IMG/VR virus record: IMGVR_UViG_3300032799_000270
Span: 1 to 57,918 of that record
From: a virus
Length of the DNA stretch: 57,918 nucleotides
Reading direction: 5' to 3' (one strand)
Position numbers and translations under genes: made by a program. Position 1 is the first letter of the stretch. Each line of letters opens with the position of its first letter. Positions 1 through 6,422 of this stretch are shown piece by piece. The notes beneath the pieces are model-generated. The model did not search any database. It saw nothing but the letters and a program-made list of their open reading frames with translations, and was not told the origin of the DNA.

Positions 1-123
1 GCTACGATGAACTCATTGGTGTGGCCTGCGTTCGATCCGAGCCATTCGGCCGTGCCAGTCAGGAAGAACTGGAGGGTTCCGTGGCCGTCGTTGAAGTCGA
101 AATCTCGGTAGTGGGTCAGTTTA
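1..123. repeat. Terminal direct repeat, left copy
   Basis: These 123 bases are identical to the last 123 bases of the window. The simplest reading is that the sequence is a closed circle from an assembly graph, opened here. The repeat stops exactly at the outer end of a 17-bp inverted repeat (107-123), which suggests that assembly paths diverge at that point. It also lies inside a truncated PEP-CTERM gene. A true terminal redundancy is the alternative. Confidence 0.9.
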
Positions 124-161
124 CAATTCTTGGGGCTTGACTTCGGCCCCGGTCCTGCCAT
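2..161 (-). CDS. 5' part of chimeric PEP-CTERM copy 2 (continues at 57918)
   Basis: On the circle, an ATG at 161 opens a minus-strand frame. It first encodes about 18 unrelated residues (starting MAGPGPKSS), crosses the inverted repeat as KLTHYR, and enters PEP-CTERM sequence at DFDFNDGHG. It then runs on through the join to the stop near 57552. The normal N-terminus and signal peptide seen in the intact copy at 3.1-3.6 kb are missing, so the product should not be exported. It is best read as a truncated gene fused to insertion sequence. Confidence 0.5.
   Translation of the reverse strand, partial: MAGPGPKSSPKNCKLTHYRDFDFNDGHGTLQFFLTGTAEWLGSNAGHTNEFIV
107..123 (-). repeat. 17-bp inverted repeat, left arm
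   Basis: The plus strand reads GGTAGTGGGTCAGTTTA, and its exact reverse complement lies at 2880-2896. Weaker similarity continues for about 17 bases (ATTCT, GG, CTTG). The minus-strand reading, which begins TGTAAACTGACCC, resembles IS21-type ends as I remember them. The arm sits precisely where the second PEP-CTERM copy loses similarity to the first. Confidence 0.75.
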
Positions 162-164
162 ACT
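137..164 (+). promoter_or_regulatory. Sigma70-like promoter
   Basis: A -35 TTGACT (137-142) and a -10 CATACT (159-164) are separated by 16 bp. The start should fall near 171, only a few bases before the ATG at 175. Confidence 0.55.
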
Positions 165-174
165 GGAATCGATC

Positions 175-426
175 ATGCCTGACCGCTCAAAGAAGCGCCC
201 CCGAGACCCAAATGTCCTGGCGTACCAGGTGATGCTGGAATCGACCGGGCAAGTTGCAAAGTACCAGCCATCGGCCCCCGACCCGGCCAAAAATCCCCAT
301 GCGGTCGCCTTGGGGCGCCTGGGTGGGCTGAAAGGTGGTGCAGCCAGGGCCGCCGCTCTCGAACCCCAAAAACGCTCCCAGATTGCCGCGAAGGCCGCAA
401 AGGCGCGATGGGGGAAGAAGGCGTAG
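175..426 (+). CDS. Small basic protein, unknown function
   Basis: This is an 83-residue protein. Its second half, NPHAVALGRLGGLKGG followed by a lysine- and alanine-rich stretch ending KARWGKKA, resembles short histone-tail-like bacterial proteins that I have seen but cannot name. I chose the ATG at 175 because a good promoter ends just upstream; a further ATG lies at 130. It is charged and has no membrane segment. It may bind nucleic acid, but that is inference. It stands alone, facing the transposase gene. Confidence 0.6.
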   Translation: MPDRSKKRPRDPNVLAYQVMLESTGQVAKYQPSAPDPAKNPHAVALGRLGGLKGGAARAAALEPQKRSQIAAKAAKARWGKKA

Positions 427-876
427 CTATGCATTCCCGCCTCGTCTAGATTCCACGGTCTGCTTCAGGAGATAAAGCCCCTCTCGCAGGGCTTCCACTG
501 TGCCGCGCAGTGTCTTAATCTCTGCCGTCCTTGTTTCGGTCTCTCCCTTTATGCTTTTTGCAAGACTCTCTAGGGATTGTGCGGTTTCTTCCTTGGCGGC
601 CTGCATGGTCTTCAGTAAGGCTTCCGTGGTCTTCTGTTGGGTAGCCCGCAAAGTGTTCAGTACCCAACTTCGGCAGCGATCAAAAGCCCACAGCGCCAGA
701 ATACACAGCGATAGGAAGGCGGCTCCGCGAAATCCGTACATCCAGGGCATCGGGATGGCCGATAGAGTACTCCCGATCAACATACGCAAGACCTCCAGGG
801 CAAAATCCCCAATGCCCACGGCCGACACCGCGATTGCAATGCGATCTTTGGTTGCCTGTGACATGGCGTAGAGCAT
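427..876 (-). CDS. Membrane protein with C-terminal coiled coil
   Basis: At 149 residues, it has a hydrophobic first half with two likely membrane segments (about residues 15-60). A long heptad-like helix rich in K, E and T follows (about 75-140), with TLRGTVEALREGLYLLKQTVE near the end. Such layouts occur in membrane-anchored scaffold or lysis-accessory proteins, but I recognise no family. The start at 876 follows AGGTG; ATG 864 is possible. It diverges from the transposase gene. Confidence 0.55.
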   Translation of the reverse strand: MLYAMSQATKDRIAIAVSAVGIGDFALEVLRMLIGSTLSAIPMPWMYGFRGAAFLSLCILALWAFDRCRSWVLNTLRATQQKTTEALLKTMQAAKEETAQSLESLAKSIKGETETRTAEIKTLRGTVEALREGLYLLKQTVESRRGGNA

Positions 877-981
877 ATCACCTGCGGATCTGCCTGAGCT
901 TCGTCTCCTGGCCAAAATGACCCATTCAGTAGACCATCATAACGAATCTGGAAAACACGCACGTCTTTTTGCATTTTTCTA

Positions 982-1010
982 TTGACTTTTATGCTTGACC
1001 GCTGTACAAT
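982..1010 (+). promoter_or_regulatory. Strong promoter of a leaderless transposase gene
   Basis: TTGACT (982-987), a 17-bp spacer and TACAAT (1005-1010) form a near-consensus promoter. The ATG at 1017 lies six bases past the -10, so transcription should begin at or beside the start codon. Confidence 0.65.
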
Positions 1011-1016
1011 TGAATC

Positions 1017-1841
1017 ATGAACAGGCTGGACAGCACAAAGCGGGCGCAAGTGGTTGCGGCGCTGGTAGAAGGCAATTCGATCCGGGCCACGGTTCGCATG
1101 ACCGGGGTTGCCAAGAACACGGTTGCGAAACTTCTGGTAGAGCTTGGGGCCGCCTGTGCGGACTACTTGAACAGGGCTCTCGTCAACCTCCCCTGCAAGA
1201 GGATTCAATGCGATGAAATCTGGTCGTTCGTCGGAGCCAAGCAGAAGAACGTCACCCGCAAGATGGCAGAGCGACAGATCTGCGGGGATACGTGGACCTG
1301 GGTTGCGATGGACGCGGACAGCAAGTTGGTGTGCTCTTGGCTGGTCGGGAAGAGGGATGCCGGATGCGCCACGGAGTTTCTTCAGGACTTGTCGGGGCGC
1401 TTGGCAAATCGAGTGCAGCTTACGACCGATGGTCTGAAAATCTACCTGAACGCAATTATCGACGCCTTTGCAAACGACATCGACTATGCCATCCTGCACA
1501 AGCTCTACGGGACGGATCGGAAGACCGAAGCCCGATACAGCCCGGCGAAGTGCATCGGCTGCGAAAAACACGAAATGCTTGGGGAACCCGATCCCAAGCA
1601 CATCTCGACCAGCTACGTTGAGCGACAGAACCTCACTATGCGGATGCAGATGCGCCGGTTCACCCGGCTGACAAACGCCTTCTCGAAGAAGATCGAAAAC
1701 CATGTGGCCGCTATCGCTCTTCACTACATGCACTACAACTTCTGCCGCATCCATCAGACGCTCCGCGTCACTCCTGCGATGGAGGCTGGCCTTTCGGATC
1801 ACGTGTGGGAGGTTCAGGAGTTGCTTGCCCTTCTGTCTTAG
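1017..1841 (+). CDS. IS1-like DDE transposase
   Basis: The 274-residue protein has an N-terminal helix-turn-helix (about 16-45) and an RNase H-type DDE core. D66 lies in CDEIWSFVG, D138 in TTDGLKIY and E202 in SYVERQN, followed by the conserved MRMQMRRFTRLTNAFSKK region. This matches the IS1-like transposases common in acidobacteria and rhizobia. It appears intact. The mRNA would be leaderless, which may keep expression low. Its 3' end overlaps the convergent gene by 74 bp, and I could not identify terminal repeats tight around this gene, so it may not be an autonomous IS. Confidence 0.85.
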   Translation: MNRLDSTKRAQVVAALVEGNSIRATVRMTGVAKNTVAKLLVELGAACADYLNRALVNLPCKRIQCDEIWSFVGAKQKNVTRKMAERQICGDTWTWVAMDADSKLVCSWLVGKRDAGCATEFLQDLSGRLANRVQLTTDGLKIYLNAIIDAFANDIDYAILHKLYGTDRKTEARYSPAKCIGCEKHEMLGEPDPKHISTSYVERQNLTMRMQMRRFTRLTNAFSKKIENHVAAIALHYMHYNFCRIHQTLRVTPAMEAGLSDHVWEVQELLALLS

Positions 1842-2760
1842 GTATGTTCTGCACTATTTCACCTGCCTTTTTCAGGAACGCCTCTCTTTCGCGTGGAGTC
1901 AGTGTCTCTAGATCACCAGCGGCGATCGCCAAGGTTAAACCGGCCGGTACCCTTGCGTACGGATCATTGATGGTATTCAACCCCGCCTTCAGCATTGTTC
2001 TCACAACCTCTGTTACATGAGCTTTATGCAGATCCCGAACGCTTTCAGCAAAAGTGACAAGTTCCCGCTCTAGGCGCACCATCGACATTCCGGTATCGGC
2101 GCACGAAAGAAGGATCGCATTGACATAGCTATCGTAGGCACGAAGCCTGTCAGCCATTTCCCTGATGTATGCTTGGTCTTCAATGAAAATCCCATTTTGA
2201 CGCACAATAGCCACCGAAAACGGACCCTTCACGTAGTTTGATGTGTTCTCTGCCACGGTGAGCATGTATAACGCGGCCAATACTCCCTGGGAAACGCTGA
2301 TCTGCTCTCGGAAGAACTTTCTCAAAACGTGAGTGTACAGCGGGATCTCCCATCCCACCACCTCATATGCGTCAATGCGTATAAGGCGCTGATCTTTTGT
2401 GACCCATACCTCGTAGCCCTCTGACGACACCGCAGCTACTAGAAAACCAAGATACTTATCCTCTTCTGAAGCTGAAAAAGTAGAGACCTCATCCCTCTTG
2501 AATAACTCCAACTCTGTTTCGAAGATGTGCTGAAAGTCAATCAAAGAGGAACTGAGCTCAGTGGCCATTCGTCGCACCATCCGCTCCACGAATGAATCAA
2601 TCAACTCTGATAGGCCACTCCCGGCAATCACCACTGCGAACTGGCCCATCAGTTTCTGCTCTACTTTGTCCCGTGATGAGCGGTAGTACCCCGCAGTCTC
2701 TTGCGTGTTAGCACAGAGGACAACACCATCTGGGCAGCGAATTCCAGTGATCAACGTCAT
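1768..2760 (-). CDS. Proteasome-like Ntn-hydrolase family protein
   Basis: This is a 330-residue protein. After the initiator Met, the sequence TLITGIRCPDGVVLCANTQ resembles the mature N-terminus of proteasome beta and HslV subunits, with Thr as a possible nucleophile. A lysine in SSRDKVEQK lies near the Lys33 position; the usual Asp17 is Asn. GQFAVVIAGSGL matches the next core strand. Activity is therefore uncertain. The C-terminal tail is proline-rich. The start at 2760 is supported by AAGGAGAG seven bases upstream; the open frame extends further but without a ribosome site. It is a cargo gene in the inverted-repeat segment. Confidence 0.6.
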   Translation of the reverse strand: MTLITGIRCPDGVVLCANTQETAGYYRSSRDKVEQKLMGQFAVVIAGSGLSELIDSFVERMVRRMATELSSSLIDFQHIFETELELFKRDEVSTFSASEEDKYLGFLVAAVSSEGYEVWVTKDQRLIRIDAYEVVGWEIPLYTHVLRKFFREQISVSQGVLAALYMLTVAENTSNYVKGPFSVAIVRQNGIFIEDQAYIREMADRLRAYDSYVNAILLSCADTGMSMVRLERELVTFAESVRDLHKAHVTEVVRTMLKAGLNTINDPYARVPAGLTLAIAAGDLETLTPREREAFLKKAGEIVQNIPKTEGQATPEPPTRDPKGQPPSQE

Positions 2761-2879
2761 ACGTCTCTCCTTGGGTTTGGCTTCCCAAGGATACCGCCGA
2801 TGCTTGAGCGGTACAACGGGCTGCTTGGGGTCACCCTTGGGAGCATGCTTCATCCCCTTGGTGCAAGGGGCCAGAATGT

Positions 2880-2896
2880 TAAACTGACCCACTACC
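2880..2896 (+). repeat. 17-bp inverted repeat, right arm
   Basis: TAAACTGACCCACTACC is the exact reverse complement of 107-123. It lies between the proteasome-like gene and the intact PEP-CTERM locus. Confidence 0.75.
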
Positions 2897-2979
2897 CCAC
2901 ATACGGGGCAAATCACCACCTCGCAGTTGCCGAAGTGATCGCCGCTCGTGGCTCCGCTACCCATTATCCGGCTACCTGC

Positions 2980-3025
2980 GGGGAACGACACCTACGGTTT
3001 TTTCCCCTCCCCTTTTTCTTCCCTC
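2980..3025 (+). repeat. Hairpin/polypurine repeat, copy A
   Basis: One of six related copies. On the minus strand, a purine-only tract of about 25 bases is followed by an imperfect hairpin with arms GGGGAA and TTCCCC around ACC-GTA-GGT. It lies just past the stop of the intact PEP-CTERM gene and may act as its terminator or an RNA 3' structure. Confidence 0.65.
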
Positions 3026-3056
3026 AAAACGGAGCGGCGGGCTGGAAACGTGCCAC

Positions 3057-3599
3057 TCAGGACTTCTTCTTCAAGCGGCTCAGACCGAGTAGCCCCAATC
3101 CCACCAGCACCAAGCTCGCTGGCTCGGGGACTGGGTTGATCTGCTCGGTCCAGACATGGGGGGCACCGTCGCAGTTCCGTGAGGCTGGGCCGGAGTAATA
3201 TGTGCTCCCCGTCGTGAGGTCTCGGAACTGGATTATCAGTTCCACATCCGGCGTGTAGCTGAACGTCACGGGGCCGGGCGTCGAAGCGTTGATGTGCTGG
3301 CCGGCTACGATGAACTCATTGGTGTGGCCTGCGTTCGATCCGAGCCATTCGGCCGTGCCTGAGGTGAGGAACATAATCGTGCCGTGGCCGTCGTTGAAAT
3401 CGAAATCTCCATTGATCCCTGGAGCCGTGTTGCCCCAGTTGTCATTGGCCCATACGTCCCAGGTCGAGCCTGGTATGCCGATGATGAGACGGCCGATGCC
3501 CGGGTCGGAAAGGCTCAACGGAATCCCGTCTGGATTCATAACGGGTGTGGCCTGTAGCGAGAAGCAGGCCAGGAACAGGACTGCGAATAGGTTCTTCAT
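3057..3599 (-). CDS. PEP-CTERM sorting-domain protein (intact copy)
   Basis: The 180-residue protein has a Sec signal peptide (MKNLFAVLFLACFSLQATP), a beta-rich middle with DFDFNDGHG and GNTAP, and a C-terminal PEP-CTERM signal: VPEPASLVLVGLGLLGL followed by SRLKKKS. In the known system, exosortase cleaves at this signal and the protein goes to the cell surface or exopolysaccharide of a Gram-negative host. No exosortase is encoded here, so the host's would be used. The promoter is TATACT (minus strand of 3641-3646) with its -35 in the XRE operator, so it appears repressor-controlled. GGAGACC precedes the ATG. Such a gene on a phage-like element is unusual. Confidence 0.9.
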   Translation of the reverse strand: MKNLFAVLFLACFSLQATPVMNPDGIPLSLSDPGIGRLIIGIPGSTWDVWANDNWGNTAPGINGDFDFNDGHGTIMFLTSGTAEWLGSNAGHTNEFIVAGQHINASTPGPVTFSYTPDVELIIQFRDLTTGSTYYSGPASRNCDGAPHVWTEQINPVPEPASLVLVGLGLLGLSRLKKKS

Positions 3600-3640
3600 G
3601 TGGTCTCCATTTCAAGTTTCGTTTTGATCCGTTCTCCTTC

Positions 3641-3685
3641 AGTATACCCCTCCTCTTGACTGATGGTCAAGCCTCATGTTATGCT
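3641..3685. promoter_or_regulatory. Divergent promoters sharing one palindromic operator
   Basis: The palindrome CTTGAC-TGATG-GTCAAG (3655-3671) carries a -35 box in each arm. Rightward, TTGACT (3656-3661), an 18-bp spacer and TATGCT (3680-3685) serve the XRE gene. Leftward, TTGACC, an 18-bp spacer and TATACT (3646-3641) serve the PEP-CTERM gene. A repressor bound here would block both. A near-identical 16-bp site lies at 48052-48067. Confidence 0.75.
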
Positions 3686-3691
3686 TTAGAC

Positions 3692-4000
3692 GTGGCCAAG
3701 CCCACTACCAAAGATCCTCTGTTGCGGCTGGTGAACCCGGTCCAGGACGCCCTGAACCGCATGAGCTATTCGGACATCGCCCGGAAGAGTTGCATGACGC
3801 TCAGCTTCATCTCGCTGCTGTTCCGCGGGCGGCGCCACGCCAAAGCCGAGACGCTGAGCAAGATCGCCAAAGTGCTGGGAGTGACGATGGATGAGCTGCA
3901 CAGTCATCTCTCGAAGCTCGGCAAGGATGGCCGGCGGTACGGCTGGGGGAAGGCGCAAGTGCTACGCAGCAAACAACGGACCACTGAGATCGAGACATGA
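3692..4000 (+). CDS. XRE-family repressor-like regulator
   Basis: This 102-residue protein has a clear helix-turn-helix of the Cro/cI type (about residues 23-75): MSYSDIARKSCMTLSFISLLFRGRRHAKAETLSKIAKVLG. The basic C-terminal tail has no known domain. The GTG at 3692 is chosen because it lies six bases after the -10 box, which would make the message leaderless. It probably represses itself and the divergent PEP-CTERM gene, and through the matching site near 48.05 kb the parB-containing operon. It is a candidate master regulator of the silent state. Confidence 0.8.
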   Translation: MAKPTTKDPLLRLVNPVQDALNRMSYSDIARKSCMTLSFISLLFRGRRHAKAETLSKIAKVLGVTMDELHSHLSKLGKDGRRYGWGKAQVLRSKQRTTEIET

Positions 4001-4146
4001 AGATCAGATGGTTACCTTGGATGTGCTCCATCTTCAGAGAGGCCATGATCGCTGACTATGCAAATCCCATAAGGAAGAACCACTGGGCTTGGTTTGTATG
4101 GTGGCTCGGAGCAAAACTCAAGCGTCGAGTTGTCTCAGCCGCTTGA
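3997..4146 (+). CDS. Small tryptophan-rich protein coupled to the XRE gene
   Basis: A 49-residue frame starts in an ATGA overlap with the XRE stop. It is rich in Trp and basic residues (starting MKIRWLPWMC; HWAWFVWWLG near the middle) and ends in LKRRVVSAA. It could associate with membranes. A tiny hydrophobic or basic partner behind an XRE gene recalls toxin-antitoxin and superinfection-exclusion pairs, but nothing proves that. It overlaps the 3' end of the convergent recombinase gene by 29 bp. Confidence 0.5.
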   Translation: MKIRWLPWMCSIFREAMIADYANPIRKNHWAWFVWWLGAKLKRRVVSAA

Positions 4147-4714
4147 GCACGGTACTTCTGGAAACCCCCAGTGAGTTGGCCATCATGGCCAGGCTGTAGC
4201 CCTTCTTCTGCATCTTGGCGAGTTGTTTCGTGTTGATCGTCAAGGGGCGCCGTCCGAAAGTCTTGCCCTCCAGTTTGCACCTGGCGATCCCCGCCTTGAC
4301 CCGTTCCGAGATCCGGTTGCGCTCCAAAGCAGCCACAGCCGCCAGAATCGCCATGACGGCCTCCCGGAAGGGCCCCAGCGTGTCGAGGTACTGTTCCTGG
4401 AGGCTCAGGAAGCGGATACCCATGCGATCAAGCTCCTTGAGCCCGTGGAGCGTGGCGTAGGCGCCTTCTCGGCTGAAACGGTCCAGGCTCCAGAACAGCA
4501 AGAGATCCCACTTCCGGCCGGGCTTGGCGGCATCCTGGAAGAGCCGGTTGTAGGCTTCGCGCTGCTTGCCCTGGCTTGCCGATTCCCGGTCTTCGTACAC
4601 CTGGGCTACTTTCCAGCCCTTCGACTGGGCTAGGGCCTGGAGCTGCAAGAGCTGGTTGCGGGGGTCCTGGTCCTTGTCACGGCTCGAGACGCGGATGTAG
4701 AGGGCGCAGGTCAT
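4118..4714 (-). CDS. Serine recombinase (resolvase/invertase family)
   Basis: A complete 198-residue small serine recombinase. The catalytic Ser lies in YIRVSS (Ser10), with arginines in WSLDRFSREG, a long E-helix region, and a C-terminal Hin-like helix-turn-helix (GYSLAMMANSLGVSRSTVLKRL). Known relatives resolve cointegrates or dimers, or invert DNA. In a plasmid-like element it could resolve dimers. It ends the 12.6-to-4.1-kb operon. Its first 11 codons are duplicated 317 bp upstream as the start of the neighbouring gene, and its ATG overlaps that gene's stop (ATGA). Confidence 0.9.
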   Translation of the reverse strand: MTCALYIRVSSRDKDQDPRNQLLQLQALAQSKGWKVAQVYEDRESASQGKQREAYNRLFQDAAKPGRKWDLLLFWSLDRFSREGAYATLHGLKELDRMGIRFLSLQEQYLDTLGPFREAVMAILAAVAALERNRISERVKAGIARCKLEGKTFGRRPLTINTKQLAKMQKKGYSLAMMANSLGVSRSTVLKRLRQLDA

Positions 4715-4718
4715 CGGG
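4686..4718. repeat. 33-bp direct repeat, copy 1
   Basis: The true start of the recombinase gene plus a few upstream bases. An identical 33-bp copy lies at 5003-5035 in the same orientation, so 284 bp of unrelated coding sequence sits between two copies of the recombinase start. Confidence 0.9.
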
Positions 4719-5031
4719 ACTCAAGATTCTTCAGTTGTTTTGTGGATGCTTCTGCCATCGTCGCTTCTCCCCATAAGACACCCTTCTCGTACTTGCCGCA
4801 TCTGGCACAGAGCCGCTCCACATCCGTCATCCCGGTCCCCAGAAGGGCAAACTCCGGTAGCCCCATGCAGCACGCCAACAGCAATAGCATATTGAATTTG
4901 AGAGCAAGGGCGCCGTCCTCGAATTTAGGAGGAGGGTTGAAGTTGGTGGTCGCAATCCAGTCATGTCCCTTTCTGCGGCACTTGCGTTTGCGGAAGAAGC
5001 GGGAGACGCGGATGTAGAGGGCGCAGGTCAT
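4711..5031 (-). CDS. Chimeric small protein with a borrowed recombinase start
   Basis: This 106-residue protein opens with MTCALYIRVS, identical to the recombinase, then changes to unrelated sequence. It has a basic stretch (RFFRKRKCRRKGHDW), a hydrophobic helix (MLLLLACCMGLPEFALLGTG) and a Cys pair (CARCGKYEKG). The start lies in an ATGA overlap with the gene upstream and its stop overlaps the recombinase ATG. It looks like a gene inserted into the recombinase 5' end with duplication of 33 bp. Function unknown. Confidence 0.6.
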   Translation of the reverse strand: MTCALYIRVSRFFRKRKCRRKGHDWIATTNFNPPPKFEDGALALKFNMLLLLACCMGLPEFALLGTGMTDVERLCARCGKYEKGVLWGEATMAEASTKQLKNLESR

Positions 5032-5035
5032 CGGG
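5003..5035. repeat. 33-bp direct repeat, copy 2
   Basis: Identical to 4686-4718. This copy supplies the start codon and first 11 codons of the chimeric gene. Confidence 0.9.
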
Positions 5036-5219
5036 CTTGCCGCTTTATGGTGCGTGCTTTCTTAGAGGCGGCGTTCGCCAGATCATAGACGCCATACTGT
5101 TTTGCCCACCGCATGACAGTCTCGACCGTGGCCAGTCCTCTACATCGTCGGAGCACATCCCAGTAGGTTTCTACCTCAGAGCTGGAGGGATTTGGGAACA
5201 GGCGCATTTTGGGGGTCAT
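5028..5219 (-). CDS. Small unknown protein
   Basis: A 63-residue soluble helical protein (TYWDVLRRCRGLATVETVMRWAKQYGVYDLANAASKKARTIKRQAR). The middle could form a winged-helix or HTH-like helix pair, and the tail is basic, so nucleic-acid binding is possible. Both ends overlap neighbouring genes through ATGA junctions, which strongly supports translation. No family recognised. Confidence 0.6.
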   Translation of the reverse strand: MTPKMRLFPNPSSSEVETYWDVLRRCRGLATVETVMRWAKQYGVYDLANAASKKARTIKRQAR

Positions 5220-5518
5220 AATCCGTCTACTTCAGGGGAACGCAACCTACGGTTTCTTTCCCCTGGCCCTTTTCTTCCCTTCAGCCAGGCGTGCGCGCAG
5301 GCTGAGCAGAACCACCGCTTCGGAAGCCTCTTCCCCGGTTTGACATGGAAGACATGCCCGCACTTCAGGGTCAGCACGACCCGTAGTCCGGTTCCCAGAT
5401 TCTCGGGCGGCTCGGAGGAAACCACCCGGCGCGGAAACGCGAAGCGGAGCCAGTGGGCGAGCCGGTAGGCAGGCGGGGCTGGTTTCTGCCACTCCGGTTT
5501 AGAGTCGAAAGTCATCAT
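5216..5518 (-). CDS. Small protein with possible zinc ribbon
   Basis: This 100-residue protein starts MMTFDSKPEWQ in an ATGA overlap with the gene upstream. The second half holds LKCGHVFHVKPGKRLPKRWFCSAC, in which two Cys and His sets could bind zinc. Its last about 15 codons lie in hairpin-repeat copy B, read in another frame than the tail of the 5805-6101 gene. Function unknown; a structural or nucleic-acid role is plausible. Confidence 0.6.
   Translation of the reverse strand: MMTFDSKPEWQKPAPPAYRLAHWLRFAFPRRVVSSEPPENLGTGLRVVLTLKCGHVFHVKPGKRLPKRWFCSACAHAWLKGRKGPGERNRRLRSPEVDGL
5235..5282 (+). repeat. Hairpin/polypurine repeat, copy B
   Basis: Same layout as copy A, here overlapping the 3' end of the 5216-5518 gene. 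The arms GGGGAA and TTCCCC are kept although the loop-side bases differ. Confidence 0.65.
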
Positions 5519-5766
5519 GAGACTCCTCCAATTCTGTAGCGCGGGAACAGCCGGTACAGTTTCAGCTTCCACCACAACCAACCCAAACTGCTCTCGCCCT
5601 CTGGCTTTCCGCGAGGCTTGATGTTGGGGCTGAGTATCCATTCGAGCATCAGCACGGCCGATTCGTTATCGACCACGCCAAGGTGCGGCTGCACAGCGGC
5701 CATGGACTTCGCCAGCAGCTTCCGGCGGTAAAAAAGCTCTTCTTGGATCTCAGCCTCGGTCTTCAC
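5515..5766 (-). CDS. Unknown small protein
   Basis: An 83-residue protein. An N-terminal helical half (AEIQEELFYRRKLLAKSMAAVQPHLG) is followed by ESAVLMLEWILSPN and an aromatic stretch (SLGWLWWKLKLYRLFPRYR) that may touch membranes. It starts at GTG with GGAGAAGAGG upstream, and its stop overlaps the next start (ATGA). No family recognised. Confidence 0.55.
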   Translation of the reverse strand: MKTEAEIQEELFYRRKLLAKSMAAVQPHLGVVDNESAVLMLEWILSPNIKPRGKPEGESSLGWLWWKLKLYRLFPRYRIGGVS

Positions 5767-5804
5767 TTCTGCCGCCTCTTCTCCGGGGACCGGCGTGTCA
5801 TTGG

Positions 5805-6101
5805 TCAGTTACCTGATTGGGACGCAACCTGCGGTTTCTTCCCCCTCGCCCCCTGCTTCCCTTCCGCTTCCAGCTCCTGCAAGAGTTGAGCTTTATTACG
5901 CGCCAATCTTCTGCCCAGCCTTGCCAGGGCGGGCACTTCTCGTTTCAGTTGGGCCAACAATGCTTCCGCGGTCGAGAATTCAATTTGTGCAGTCTTCACA
6001 TGCAGCTTTGCGCGATCCAGATACGAAGCGCCCGTGTCGAAGTGCGTAAGCGCGGAAGCCATCATCGACGATTGCAGTTCGTCCAGATGTGGCAGCTTCA
6101 C
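5805..6101 (-). CDS. Helical small protein ending in repeat-encoded tail
   Basis: A 98-residue, mostly alpha-helical protein (LDRAKLHVKTAQIEFSTAEALLAQLKREV). It starts at GTG behind a near-ideal AGGAGG site. The last 15 or so residues (GARGKKPQVASQSGN) are encoded by hairpin-repeat copy C, so the repeat has become the C-terminus. Start overlaps the upstream stop (GTGA). Function unknown. Confidence 0.6.
   Translation of the reverse strand: MKLPHLDELQSSMMASALTHFDTGASYLDRAKLHVKTAQIEFSTAEALLAQLKREVPALARLGRRLARNKAQLLQELEAEGKQGARGKKPQVASQSGN
5819..5864 (+). repeat. Hairpin/polypurine repeat, copy C
   Basis: A shorter-arm version (GGGA with TCCC) of the same repeat, lying in the coding end of the 5805-6101 gene. 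On the minus strand it encodes GKKPQVAS, also found at copy D. Confidence 0.6.
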
Positions 6102-6415
6102 TTGGTCCTCCTCAATGGCGGATTCCGTGGTTTACCCCTCAGGCAATCGCAGACGTGGCAGCCGTCAAACAGATGCTTGCGCGAGTTCTGGCAGTCGGGA
6201 GGGCACGGGACATTGGCAATCGGCGGGCAGTGGGGTTTGAGCACCTGCCAGTGGGCTTGGTAGTCAACCTTCTTGCAAGCAGCCTGAAATGTCGGCAGCA
6301 CAATCGCAGTCAGGGTTGCTAGAGACTGGAGAGCGCCGTAACAGAACGCCAACTCCACATCAGGAGAGAAGCTGTCTCTCTTAGGCTTGCCACGGTCTTT
6401 CCTGGGTTGGCGCAT
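6098..6415 (-). CDS. Cysteine-containing unknown protein
   Basis: A 105-residue protein with a basic N-terminus, a hydrophobic helix (LAFCYGALQSLATLTAIVLPTF) and a Cys-rich C-terminal part (CPPDCQNSRKHLFDGCHVCDCLRG) that could bind metal. GAGGGAGCG precedes the ATG, and the stop overlaps the next GTG. No family recognised. Confidence 0.55.
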   Translation of the reverse strand: MRQPRKDRGKPKRDSFSPDVELAFCYGALQSLATLTAIVLPTFQAACKKVDYQAHWQVLKPHCPPIANVPCPPDCQNSRKHLFDGCHVCDCLRGKPRNPPLRRTK

Positions 6416-6422
6416 CGCTCCC

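Larger units (their letters stand above)
107..2896. mobile_element. Putative 2.8-kb insertion bounded by inverted repeats
   Basis: The segment between the two 17-bp inverted repeats holds a small basic protein, a membrane coiled-coil protein, an IS1-like transposase and a proteasome-like protein. The left arm interrupts a PEP-CTERM copy. I see no target-site duplication, and the transposase may belong to a smaller element nested inside. The unit could instead be the scar of an IS21-type element. Confidence 0.4.

Noticed and set aside
1-123. Virion terminal redundancy
   Set aside because: The exact length, the location inside a truncated gene and the lack of packaging genes fit an assembly-circle overlap better, though it is not excluded.
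1017-1841. A complete IS1-type insertion sequence with its own ends
   Set aside because: I found no short inverted repeats or target duplication close to the transposase gene; only the wider 107-2896 repeats are visible.
4711-5031. A second serine recombinase
   Set aside because: Only the first 10-11 residues match; there is no catalytic domain beyond the duplicated start.
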